From: Oligoflexia bacterium
GTDB taxonomy: Bacteria; Bdellovibrionota; JAFGOL01
NCBI GenBank assembly: GCA_016926495.1
Contig: JAFGOL010000074.1
Location: 1 to 9,148 of the forward strand
Direction: 5' to 3'
DNA: 9,148 nt
The translations under genes and the position numbers were made by a program. Within the stretch, counting starts at the first letter, position 1. Each line of letters begins with the position of its first letter. Below the pieces are notes generated by a model that was not told the origin of the DNA, searched no databases, and saw only the letters and a program-made list of their open reading frames with translations. Positions 1 through 6,070 of this stretch are shown here, in pieces.

Positions 1-471
1 AATCAGCTCAAGAACCTGTACATACTGACACAAAAGAGCGTTAACTGTTCCTTCTTGTCTATCACTATTTTCGAGCGTTCTATTCAGATTAAAGAGATTC
101 GCTGTAAGATAATAAAGTCTTTGATAACCATATTGACTATTAACATATGTTTTAAAAGTGAGATCGTTTTTACAAACTAAATTTACAACCCTTCTCCCAA
201 TAAGCTCAAGAGCATATTGCGCAGCTTCGTGAACATCACCGGAAAAAGATGTAATAGTTTTATTAACCACCTCAGAATAAGCGGTTTGTTGAACATCATT
301 ACATGAATCCAACAAGAGAGCAGGACTAACGCAATCATAACATTGTTGTTCAGAAAGACCGGGAGTAATAACCATCTTACATTCTTTTGCTGTTACCAAA
401 TTCCCCTGAGCCCAGACAGCGCTTGAAAAAAAACTTACCACTGAAAGTGAAATAACAAATAAACGTTTCAT
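1..471 (-). CDS. Secreted cysteine-containing protein of unknown function (partial, C-terminus off the left edge)
   Basis: The minus-strand frame is open from an ATG at 471-469 to the window edge, giving 157 residues without a stop. A strong Shine-Dalgarno GGAGG sits four bases before the ATG, and a sigma70-like promoter lies just upstream, so the start is well supported. The N-terminus MKRLFVISLSVVSFFSSAVWA is a classic signal peptide: positive n-region, hydrophobic core, and an A-V-W-A site with probable cleavage after residue 21. The mature part has six cysteines at about 31, 44, 47, 57, 100 and 148. C44 and C47 form CYDC, which has no following His and so is not a cytochrome c haem site. 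The even number suggests disulfides, which is inference. The rest is polar and looks helical. I recognise no family. The product is probably periplasmic or extracellular. It diverges from ilvB and is more AT-rich than the genes to its right. Confidence 0.8.
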   Translation of the reverse strand, partial: MKRLFVISLSVVSFFSSAVWAQGNLVTAKECKMVITPGLSEQQCYDCVSPALLLDSCNDVQQTAYSEVVNKTITSFSGDVHEAAQYALELIGRRVVNLVCKNDLTFKTYVNSQYGYQRLYYLTANLFNLNRTLENSDRQEGTVNALLCQYVQVLELI

Positions 472-498
472 TTTGCCTCCATATTAAAAATTTTTATA

Positions 499-527
499 AT
501 TAGCCTAGCATTACTATTTTATGTCAA
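499..527 (-). promoter_or_regulatory. Sigma70-type promoter of the secreted cysteine protein
   Basis: Read on the minus strand, a perfect -35 TTGACA (527-522) is followed after 17 bases by GCTAAT (504-499), a 4/6 match to the -10 consensus. Transcription would start near 492, leaving a leader of about 20 bases that contains the GGAGG ribosome site before the ATG at 471. Spacing and position are both what a vegetative promoter should have. This is a motif call only. Confidence 0.6.
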
Positions 528-679
528 AACCACAATATAACAACTCCTTTTTGCTTGCAAAATTCATACCGTTATGCTTGGTCGTTTTAAATTGCTTGAT
601 ATTATTAGCATTAAGTCCAAAAAAATATTTCAAAAATGTGAAATCATTGTAAAAACATTGTATAAAGCGGAAACACCTG

Positions 680-694
680 TGACATTTTTTGTCA
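680..694. repeat. Small inverted repeat TGACA-N5-TGTCA upstream of ilvB
   Basis: The arms TGACA and TGTCA are perfect inverted copies separated by five T's. The geometry would suit a small dimeric repressor or activator, and it lies 110 bases before ilvB. In an AT-rich stretch a 5-base arm can arise by chance, so a regulatory role is speculative. Confidence 0.25.
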
Positions 695-756
695 GTTGCC
701 CGCATAAAAATGACGCAGAGTATAAAAAAACTAAATATACTGACTTGTTAAATATG

Positions 757-775
757 ATAGCTGTTTGTAAGCTAT
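757..775. promoter_or_regulatory. Inverted repeat ATAGCT-N7-AGCTAT just upstream of ilvB
   Basis: Six-base perfect arms (757-762 and 770-775) flank a seven-base loop, ending 28 bases before the ilvB start codon and overlapping a -10-like TATGAT (753-758). On the plus strand it is followed by GAAAAAAAT rather than a T-tract, so it is not an intrinsic terminator or attenuator. It could be an operator or an RNA hairpin in the leader. It may also be chance. Confidence 0.3.
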
Positions 776-803
776 GAAAAAAATAATTCGGGGAAACTAA
801 CTG

Positions 804-2471
804 ATGAAAGGTTCCAAAATACTGCTTGAATGCTTAAAAAAAGAGGGGGTAAATACAATATTCGGATATCCCGGGGCTGTTATACTTCCGCTTTTTGACG
901 AACTTATAGAAGACAAATCAATAAACATGGTATTGGTACGGCACGAGCAGGGCGCCGCGCACATGGCGGACGGTTACGCCAGGTCAACAGGTAAGGCAGG
1001 TGTATGTCTCGCCACATCAGGGCCTGGCGCGACCAACCTTGTCACCGGGATTGCAACGGCTTTTATGGACTCCATACCACTTGTAGCCCTTACGGGCCAG
1101 ATACCCACTTCGCTTATAGGAAACGACGCTTTTCAGGAAGCTGATATAACAGGTATTACACGTCCCATTGTAAAGCACAGCTACATTGTAAAATCCGTTG
1201 AAGACCTCCCGCAAATTATAAAGCACTCCTTCCATATCGCGCAAACCGGAAGGCCGGGTCCGGTGCTTATTGATCTGCCCAAAAACATCCTGGTAGAGGA
1301 AATACAGGATTTTACATATCCCGAAACCGTGGACTTAAGGGGTTACAAGCCCAAATACGAAGGCCACAAACTGCAAATAAAAAAGGCCGTTGATCTTATT
1401 GAAAACGCGAAGCGGCCTTTAATATACGCGGGAGGCGGCGTAATTTCTTCAGGTGCCGCAGACGAACTCCTGAAATTCGTGGAAAAAACAAATATACCGG
1501 TTACCACGACTTTACTGGGGCTCGGCGCCATACCATCCTCTCACCCGCTTTTCATAGGCATGCTCGGCATGCACGGCACTAAGTACGCGAACTACGCGGT
1601 TCAGGAAAGTGACCTCCTGATAGCCATCGGTGCCCGCTTTGATGACAGGGTCACGGGGAATGTGGACGATTTCGCGCCGCACGCAAAAAAAATCCATATT
1701 GATATCGACCCCGCGGCTATCAGAAAGATCATCACTGTTGACGTTCCCATAGTCGGTGACGCGAAAAACATTTTACGCGAGCTTAACTGCAAAAAAACAA
1801 AACATTCGGAATGGGTCGAACAGATATATAAATGGAAGGAACAATATCCCCTGTATTACAAGGACAACGATGAAGAAATAAAACCCCAGTACATAATAGA
1901 AAAGGTAAACGAACTGACCCGGGGCAACGCAATTATTACAACGGAAGTCGGTCAGCACCAGATGTGGGCGGCCCAGTATTACAAGGTCGAAAAACCAAGG
2001 ACTTTTCTGACTTCGGGCGGACTCGGTACCATGGGTTACGGATTTCCCGCGGCGATAGGCGCGCAGGCCGGTAATCCTGACAAGCTCGTAATTGATTTCG
2101 CGGGCGACGGCTCTATACAGATGAACATGCAGGAACTGGCGACAGCGGTATCTTACTGTCTTCCTGTTAAAGTTATTATATTTAACAACGGATGCCTTGG
2201 AATGATACGCCAGTTTCAGGAATTGTTCTTTAACAAAAGATATTGCCATATCTGTATTTGCAAGGATATTGATTTTGTGAAAATCGCCGAAGGTTACGGC
2301 GCCAGGGGATACAGGATAACCAAAAAATCCGACGTTGAAACCGTGCTTAAGGAAGCTTTTGAATTTAACGGTCCCGCGTTGATCGATTGCAAGATACCGG
2401 AAGAGGAAAATGTCTGGCCCATGGTCGCGGCGGGTAACGCCTTGTCAAAAATGATGGATGGAATGGCTTAA
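804..2471 (+). CDS. ilvB: Acetolactate (acetohydroxyacid) synthase large, catalytic subunit
   Basis: This cytoplasmic enzyme condenses two pyruvates to 2-acetolactate, or pyruvate with 2-oxobutyrate, the first committed step toward valine/leucine and isoleucine. At 555 residues it has the normal family length. Domain order is thiamine-diphosphate (ThDP) PYR domain (about 1-165), central FAD-type domain (about 190-325) and C-terminal ThDP-binding domain (about 380-530). Visible motifs are [15 protein letters not shown] with the catalytic Glu at residue 48, FDDRVTG near 278-284, [13 protein letters not shown] from G434, and the closing NN at 461-462 of the ThDP/Mg motif. The C-terminal [10 protein letters not shown] is typical. 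The start has GGGGA at 790-794, nine bases upstream. Residue 471 is Phe in RQFQELF, where most homologues have Trp (RQWQ). The stretch after NKRY is unusually Cys-rich (CHICICK). The stop is 17 bases before ilvN, so the two are almost certainly co-transcribed. Confidence 0.97.
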   Translation: MKGSKILLECLKKEGVNTIFGYPGAVILPLFDELIEDKSINMVLVRHEQGAAHMADGYARSTGKAGVCLATSGPGATNLVTGIATAFMDSIPLVALTGQIPTSLIGNDAFQEADITGITRPIVKHSYIVKSVEDLPQIIKHSFHIAQTGRPGPVLIDLPKNILVEEIQDFTYPETVDLRGYKPKYEGHKLQIKKAVDLIENAKRPLIYAGGGVISSGAADELLKFVEKTNIPVTTTLLGLGAIPSSHPLFIGMLGMHGTKYANYAVQESDLLIAIGARFDDRVTGNVDDFAPHAKKIHIDIDPAAIRKIITVDVPIVGDAKNILRELNCKKTKHSEWVEQIYKWKEQYPLYYKDNDEEIKPQYIIEKVNELTRGNAIITTEVGQHQMWAAQYYKVEKPRTFLTSGGLGTMGYGFPAAIGAQAGNPDKLVIDFAGDGSIQMNMQELATAVSYCLPVKVIIFNNGCLGMIRQFQELFFNKRYCHICICKDIDFVKIAEGYGARGYRITKKSDVETVLKEAFEFNGPALIDCKIPEEENVWPMVAAGNALSKMMDGMA

Positions 2472-2488
2472 GCGGAGGATATGCGAAT

Positions 2489-3031
2489 ATGCAGCAGATG
2501 CGAAAAACAATTTCTGTAGTAGTTGAAAACAAACCCGGAGTTCTTGCCCGTATTGTAGGACTTTTCAGCAGCAGGGGGTACAACATTGAAAGCCTTACCG
2601 TCGGAGAAACAGAAGATCCTTCCACATCCAGGATGACCATTATTACTTCCGGCGAACAGGTCACAATGGAGCAGATACTCAAGCAGCTCAATAAGCTTAT
2701 AGACGTAATAAAGGTAATAGACATGAACGAGGAGAGATGTCTTGAAAGGGAACTCGCGCTCATCAGGCTTTCAACCAGCCTTAAAAACGAAAACAAGCTT
2801 ATGCATATCATTAATATTTCCAAGGCAAGGGTTATGGACCTGACATCAGAGGAATACATGATCGAGGTTACGGGCACAGACGAAAAGATCAACGCATTCG
2901 TAGACCTTATCGGGACCTTTACTACCATCAGGGAGATGGCGAGGACCGGAAGCATTGCCCTTTCAAGACCCAAAAAGCAGGGAACAGGCAGGCCGGCGTC
3001 AAACGGGAAAAAGGTTTCGGAAATAATCTGA
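2489..3031 (+). CDS. ilvN: Acetolactate synthase small, regulatory subunit
   Basis: This 180-residue subunit binds and activates the IlvB catalytic subunit and normally carries feedback inhibition by valine. An ACT domain fills about residues 5-80, with the family core NKPGVLARIVGLFSSRGYNIESL. N14, G17 and N32 correspond to N11, G14 and N29 of E. coli IlvH, which are implicated in valine binding, so valine sensitivity is likely (inference). The C-terminal domain (about 84-160) is the usual ALS_ss_C type and ends in a basic tail that is slightly longer than in E. coli IlvH. GGAGG at 2474-2478 lies 10 bases before the ATG at 2489. A second in-frame ATG at 2498 would give an N-terminus matching E. 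coli IlvH exactly but sits 19 bases from the ribosome site, so 2489 is preferred. The gene could equally be named ilvH. No ilvC follows; the next gene is a tRNA on the other strand. Confidence 0.95.
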   Translation: MQQMRKTISVVVENKPGVLARIVGLFSSRGYNIESLTVGETEDPSTSRMTIITSGEQVTMEQILKQLNKLIDVIKVIDMNEERCLERELALIRLSTSLKNENKLMHIINISKARVMDLTSEEYMIEVTGTDEKINAFVDLIGTFTTIREMARTGSIALSRPKKQGTGRPASNGKKVSEII

Positions 3032-3038
3032 AGGGATT

Positions 3039-3112
3039 TGCACCGGACAGGATTCGAACCTGTGACCTACGGTTTCGTAGACCGTTGCTCTATCCAACTG
3101 AGCTACCGGTGC
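3039..3112 (-). tRNA. tRNA-Arg, anticodon ACG
   Basis: On the minus strand a full 74-base cloverleaf folds. The acceptor GCACCGG pairs with CCGGTGC, the D-arm is GCTC/GAGC, the anticodon stem is ACGGT/ACCGT with loop CTACGAA, the variable region is AGGTC, and the T-arm is ACAGG-TTCGAAT-CCTGT, followed by discriminator A. Loop positions 34-36 read ACG, an arginine anticodon that decodes CGU, and CGC/CGA after A34-to-inosine editing by TadA. The 3' CCA is not encoded, since the next bases are AAT, so a CCA-adding enzyme is needed. The 3' end lies only seven bases from the ilvN stop in the opposite orientation, with no room for a terminator. Confidence 0.97.
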
Positions 3113-3149
3113 ATCCAGACTGCCGGGTGCGTCTTCACGCAAAAAGTAA

Positions 3150-3178
3150 TTAATAGTTAAATTGCCGTCAATTGTCAA
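3150..3178 (-). promoter_or_regulatory. Sigma70-type promoter of tRNA-Arg
   Basis: On the minus strand a perfect -35 TTGACA (3178-3173) is followed after 17 bases by TATTAA (3155-3150, 4/6 match to the -10). Transcription would begin near 3143, giving a 5' leader of about 30 bases that RNase P would remove. A small hairpin, TGCGT-GAAG-ACGCA (3141-3128), lies in that leader. Confidence 0.55.
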
Positions 3179-3200
3179 ACCAATATTAATAATTTACAGT
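3172..3200 (+). promoter_or_regulatory. Possible promoter of the solute-binding-protein operon
   Basis: On the plus strand TTGTCA (3172-3177, 5/6 match to -35) is followed after 17 bases by TACAGT (3195-3200, 4/6 match to -10). The -35 box overlaps the -35 box of the divergent tRNA promoter. A start near 3207 would leave a leader of about 30 bases before the ATG at 3238. A weaker alternative is TTGAAT (3200-3205) with TAAAAC (3223-3228), which would make the message nearly leaderless. Confidence 0.35.
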
Positions 3201-3237
3201 TGAATTGTCGGTATGGATCTATTAAAACTCTTCTTAT

Positions 3238-5031
3238 ATGGTAAAAACAAAATTTATAATTCCGGTACTTCTTGCCCTTCTGTCCTGTTTGGCCTGCAAA
3301 ACATCCGGCGATGAAGAAAAAATCCTCAATGTATACATGAGAAAACCCGTAAACGGTCTCGACATAATCAACATAAGCCAGTTTTACGAGGCACGCGTGG
3401 CAATACAGATCTACGAAGGACTTTACGAGTATGATTACCTGAAGGAGCCTTATGAAGTGACTCCTCTTATAGCGAAGGAAACTCCCTCTATAAGCAGCGA
3501 CGGGTTAACTTATATCATCAAGATAAAAAAGGGCATCCGCTTCAGCGATGATCCGTGTTTTACCGAAACGGACGGTAAGGGTAGGCTGCTGGACGCCGAT
3601 GACTTTATATTTTCCATAAAATATCATTCAAGCCTTAAGGGTTACACATATTACCATTATTCGCTTAAACCTCATGACTTTATAGAGGGACTTAAGGAAT
3701 TCAGGGAAAAAAGCCTCAGCAGCGCGCCGGATTACAGCATGCCCGTAAAGGGACTCGTTAAACTTGACAGGCATACCGTTAAAATAATCCTGAAAGAACC
3801 CTGCCCGTTTTTTACGGAAATACTGTCAAGCCCCAATACATACATAATTCCCAAAGAAGCCGTGATGTTTTACGGTGAAAAACTGAAATTCCATCCTGTA
3901 GGTACGGGACCTTTCATGCTCTCGTCATGGGGAGACAGGGGAGGCAAGGGAAAGCAGGTCACGCTGGTCAAAAACCCCTATTACGCAACCAGTACGTACC
4001 CTGACGACGAGTCCCCGTACACCGGCAAAAAAATGCCTTTCGTAGACAAGGTGGTATTGCATTTTATTGAAAGCAGCGAGGGCAGACTCAGGGCGTTTGA
4101 AAAAGCGGAAGTTGACATCTATTCGCCTGACGACGATTTTTTTTACGACTCGTTCCCTGAAAAAGGAACGCTGTCCCGCGAACTGCAAAAAGCGGGAACT
4201 AACGTAATCCTGCGTCCGCAAAGCCAGTTCAGGGGGCTGTTTTTCAACATGAGGAACAGCCTGTTCAAATCAAATCCCGATTTGAGAAAAGCCATAAGCC
4301 ACGCTTTCGACACGATAAAACACATCAATATAGTTTATTACGGAAAGGTGTTGCCGGCAAACTGGATATTGCCTCCGATAATTTTCGGTTATGACAAATC
4401 CTTTGTGAATAAAAACATCAGGTATGACAGAAAAGAGGCGGCGGAATTATTGGAAAAGTCGGGATTTCCGGGCGGGGAAGGCTTACCGGTTATAGAACTG
4501 CTTCTTTCCGACAACACGGTGATTGACAGGTCCGTTATTGATAATACCAAAATAAAATCACTGTCCACATTTTTTACCGAGTCTATGGATGAAGCCGGCA
4601 TTAAAATCAAAACTGTTTTTTATAACAACTATCAGGACGTTATTAAAAAAATATCCGGCGATTACGGCTCTCCGCAGATCTTTTTCCGCGCACGGTACAG
4701 CTTTTACAGTACGCCGGAGGATATTTTAAGAATTTTTTATTCAAATTCGGATCTCAACCATTCCGGTTACAGCAACAAAGAGTATGACGATCTGTTCGAC
4801 ACCGTGAAAAAAATGCCCAATAACGGCGAAAAAATGGCATTGCTCAACAAGATGAGAAAAATTATTACCGATGACTCTCTTTTCATCCCTGTGGGTTTTC
4901 CGTTCATGTACAGGCTGCACCATGCATACGTGCTTAATTACAAGCCGCACCAGATGGCGTTCGACCGTTATAAATACATAGACATTGATGCAAAAATAAA
5001 AAGAAAGGTCCTCGAAACAATAAGAGAATAA
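3238..5031 (+). CDS. ABC-type peptide/solute-binding lipoprotein, family 5 (OppA/DppA-like)
   Basis: At 597 residues the protein fits the extracellular solute-binding protein family 5 (SBP_bac_5), whose members capture oligopeptides, nickel or other ligands for an ABC importer. The N-terminus has a basic start, a hydrophobic core and a lipobox-like end LLSCLAC, with lipidation probable at C17 or C20. This suggests membrane anchoring outside the cytoplasm. Family features include the early IYEGLYEYD and LIAKETPSIS segments, HPVGTGPFMLSSW near residue 219, and SNPDLRKAISHAFD near 342-356 followed by LPANWILPP. An in-frame stop at 3223 and the signal peptide fix the start at 3238, although no Shine-Dalgarno sequence precedes it. 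No oppBCDF-type permease or ATPase gene is nearby, so it either serves a transporter encoded elsewhere or works with the adjacent membrane protein 13 bases downstream. The ligand is unknown. Confidence 0.85.
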   Translation: MVKTKFIIPVLLALLSCLACKTSGDEEKILNVYMRKPVNGLDIINISQFYEARVAIQIYEGLYEYDYLKEPYEVTPLIAKETPSISSDGLTYIIKIKKGIRFSDDPCFTETDGKGRLLDADDFIFSIKYHSSLKGYTYYHYSLKPHDFIEGLKEFREKSLSSAPDYSMPVKGLVKLDRHTVKIILKEPCPFFTEILSSPNTYIIPKEAVMFYGEKLKFHPVGTGPFMLSSWGDRGGKGKQVTLVKNPYYATSTYPDDESPYTGKKMPFVDKVVLHFIESSEGRLRAFEKAEVDIYSPDDDFFYDSFPEKGTLSRELQKAGTNVILRPQSQFRGLFFNMRNSLFKSNPDLRKAISHAFDTIKHINIVYYGKVLPANWILPPIIFGYDKSFVNKNIRYDRKEAAELLEKSGFPGGEGLPVIELLLSDNTVIDRSVIDNTKIKSLSTFFTESMDEAGIKIKTVFYNNYQDVIKKISGDYGSPQIFFRARYSFYSTPEDILRIFYSNSDLNHSGYSNKEYDDLFDTVKKMPNNGEKMALLNKMRKIITDDSLFIPVGFPFMYRLHHAYVLNYKPHQMAFDRYKYIDIDAKIKRKVLETIRE

Positions 5032-5044
5032 TACGGGGGGATAC

Positions 5045-6070
5045 ATGGCTACATTCTGGGAAGTTTTAAAAAGTTCAATAATGATAACGGTATTCGTTTT
5101 TGTAATGATGCTCATAGTGGAATACATAAATATTTTTTCCAAGGGGAAGTGGCAGAAATACTTGTCGTCAAACAAGTGGAGCCAGTACATACTGTGCTCT
5201 TTTCTTGGAGCCACGCCGGGATGCTTAGGGGCCTTCGTGGTTGTAACAATGTATTCCCACAGGATAGTCTCGCTCGGTGCTTTAACGGCCGCAATGATTG
5301 CCACAAGCGGTGACGAAGCATTTGTAATGCTTGCCATGTTTCCCAGGCAGGCTTTTTACCTTACGATCATACTCTTTATAACCGGCGTCCTGGCGGGTTT
5401 TATGACTGACTCACTGTGCAGAAACAAGTTGTTAATCAACTATTGTCCCGATCCTGTCTTAACCCATAATGAAAATATCTGCCCGAAACCGTCCGCAAAA
5501 AAAATACTAAATCACTTAAGGCACGGCAGCCTTGCACGAACCGTGCTGATGGGTTTTTTAATACTATCATTTGCGTTAATAATATCAGGTACCATCGGCG
5601 AAAATGAATGGGGCTGGAGAAAAATTACGGTCATTTCGCTTCTGGCGGTATCATTTTATATAATCATATCTTCGCCCGAACACTTTCTGGAGGTACACCT
5701 TTGGAAACACGTTGCTAAAAAACACGTACCCAGGATATTCATGTGGACATTCGGAGCTTTACTTGCAATTCATATAATTACGGACAAATTATATCTGGGA
5801 GAACTTATAAAAAACAGTAAATGGTTTGTACTGTGGATAGCAGGTCTTATAGGTATAATACCCGATTCCGGTCCTCACCTGATCTTTGTAACAATGTTTT
5901 CAAAAAACCTGATACCGTTCAGCATATTGCTCACCAATTCCATAATACAGGACGGGCACGGAATGCTGCCCCTGCTGGGATTTTCAAGAAGGGCTTTTTT
6001 TACCGTGAAAATTATTAACATAATCGTAGGGTTTGCCATTGGCGCTACGTTGCTGTATTCGGGGTTTTAG
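5045..6070 (+). CDS. Polytopic membrane protein, putative 10-TM heavy-metal exporter family (ArsP_2-like)
   Basis: This 341-residue protein is very hydrophobic, with about ten membrane-spanning stretches (roughly 11-30, 50-70, 74-96, 102-120, 165-184, 193-210, 231-249, 259-276, 285-302, 318-338). It resembles, from memory of the family, the putative 10-TM heavy-metal exporter/manganese-transporter group (ArsP_2). The two halves echo each other: GATPGC (55-60) with VTMYS and SGDEAFVML in the first, GIIPDSGPH (270-278) with VTMFS and QDGHGMLPLL in the second. A central loop segment PEHFLEVHLWKH (211-222) carries three His and two Glu that could bind metal. C125, C134 and C146 lie in the loop between halves. 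GGGGGG at 5035-5040 is a strong ribosome site four bases before the ATG, and the gap to the upstream lipoprotein is 13 bases, so the two are probably one operon. The substrate is not determinable here. Its stop overlaps the convergent gltD stop. Confidence 0.75.
   Translation: MATFWEVLKSSIMITVFVFVMMLIVEYINIFSKGKWQKYLSSNKWSQYILCSFLGATPGCLGAFVVVTMYSHRIVSLGALTAAMIATSGDEAFVMLAMFPRQAFYLTIILFITGVLAGFMTDSLCRNKLLINYCPDPVLTHNENICPKPSAKKILNHLRHGSLARTVLMGFLILSFALIISGTIGENEWGWRKITVISLLAVSFYIIISSPEHFLEVHLWKHVAKKHVPRIFMWTFGALLAIHIITDKLYLGELIKNSKWFVLWIAGLIGIIPDSGPHLIFVTMFSKNLIPFSILLTNSIIQDGHGMLPLLGFSRRAFFTVKIINIIVGFAIGATLLYSGF

Larger units (their letters stand above)
472..803. other. AT-rich intergenic region between the secreted-protein gene and ilvB
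   Basis: These 332 bases hold the leftward promoter at 499-527 and, presumably, the ilvB promoter and leader. The segment 601-660 has only 12 G/C in 60 bases. For ilvB no convincing -35/-10 pair is visible. TATACT (736-741) and TATGAT (753-758) are -10-like but have no matching -35 at 16-18 bases. A perfect TATAAT at 495-500 has a weak TTGCCT at 473-478 with a 16-base gap, which would give a leader of about 300 bases. A 67-codon frame at 574-777 has no ribosome site and no recognisable similarity. No T-box motif or obvious leader peptide rich in branched-chain codons was found. Confidence 0.5.

Noticed and set aside
325..345. CYDC pair in the secreted protein as a cytochrome c haem site
   Set aside because: The haem site needs CxxCH; the residue after the second Cys is Val.
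574..777. 67-codon plus-strand frame before ilvB, considered as a leader peptide or small gene
   Set aside because: It has no ribosome-binding site, lies in 20-35% GC sequence where chance frames are biased to Lys/Ile codons, lacks a run of Ile/Leu/Val codons next to an attenuator hairpin, and resembles nothing known.
1773..2973. Minus-strand frames of 158 and 202 codons opposite ilvB and ilvN
   Set aside because: They lie antisense to clearly conserved proteins, have no ribosome sites, and translate to low-complexity Ser/Leu or Phe/Tyr-rich sequence typical of shadows.
3128..3146. Hairpin TGCGT-CTTC-ACGCA followed by AAAAA as an intrinsic terminator
   Set aside because: On the plus strand it is followed by A's, not T's. 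On the minus strand the T's come before the hairpin, so neither orientation is a terminator.
3039..3237. tRNA-Arg as an attachment site for an integrated island
   Set aside because: Integration would normally lie at the tRNA 3' end, which abuts ilvN by seven bases. No integrase or direct repeat of the tRNA end is present in the window.
4741..5337. 198-codon minus-strand frame spanning the end of the lipoprotein gene and the start of the membrane protein gene
   Set aside because: It crosses two well-supported plus-strand genes and has no recognisable motif or ribosome site.
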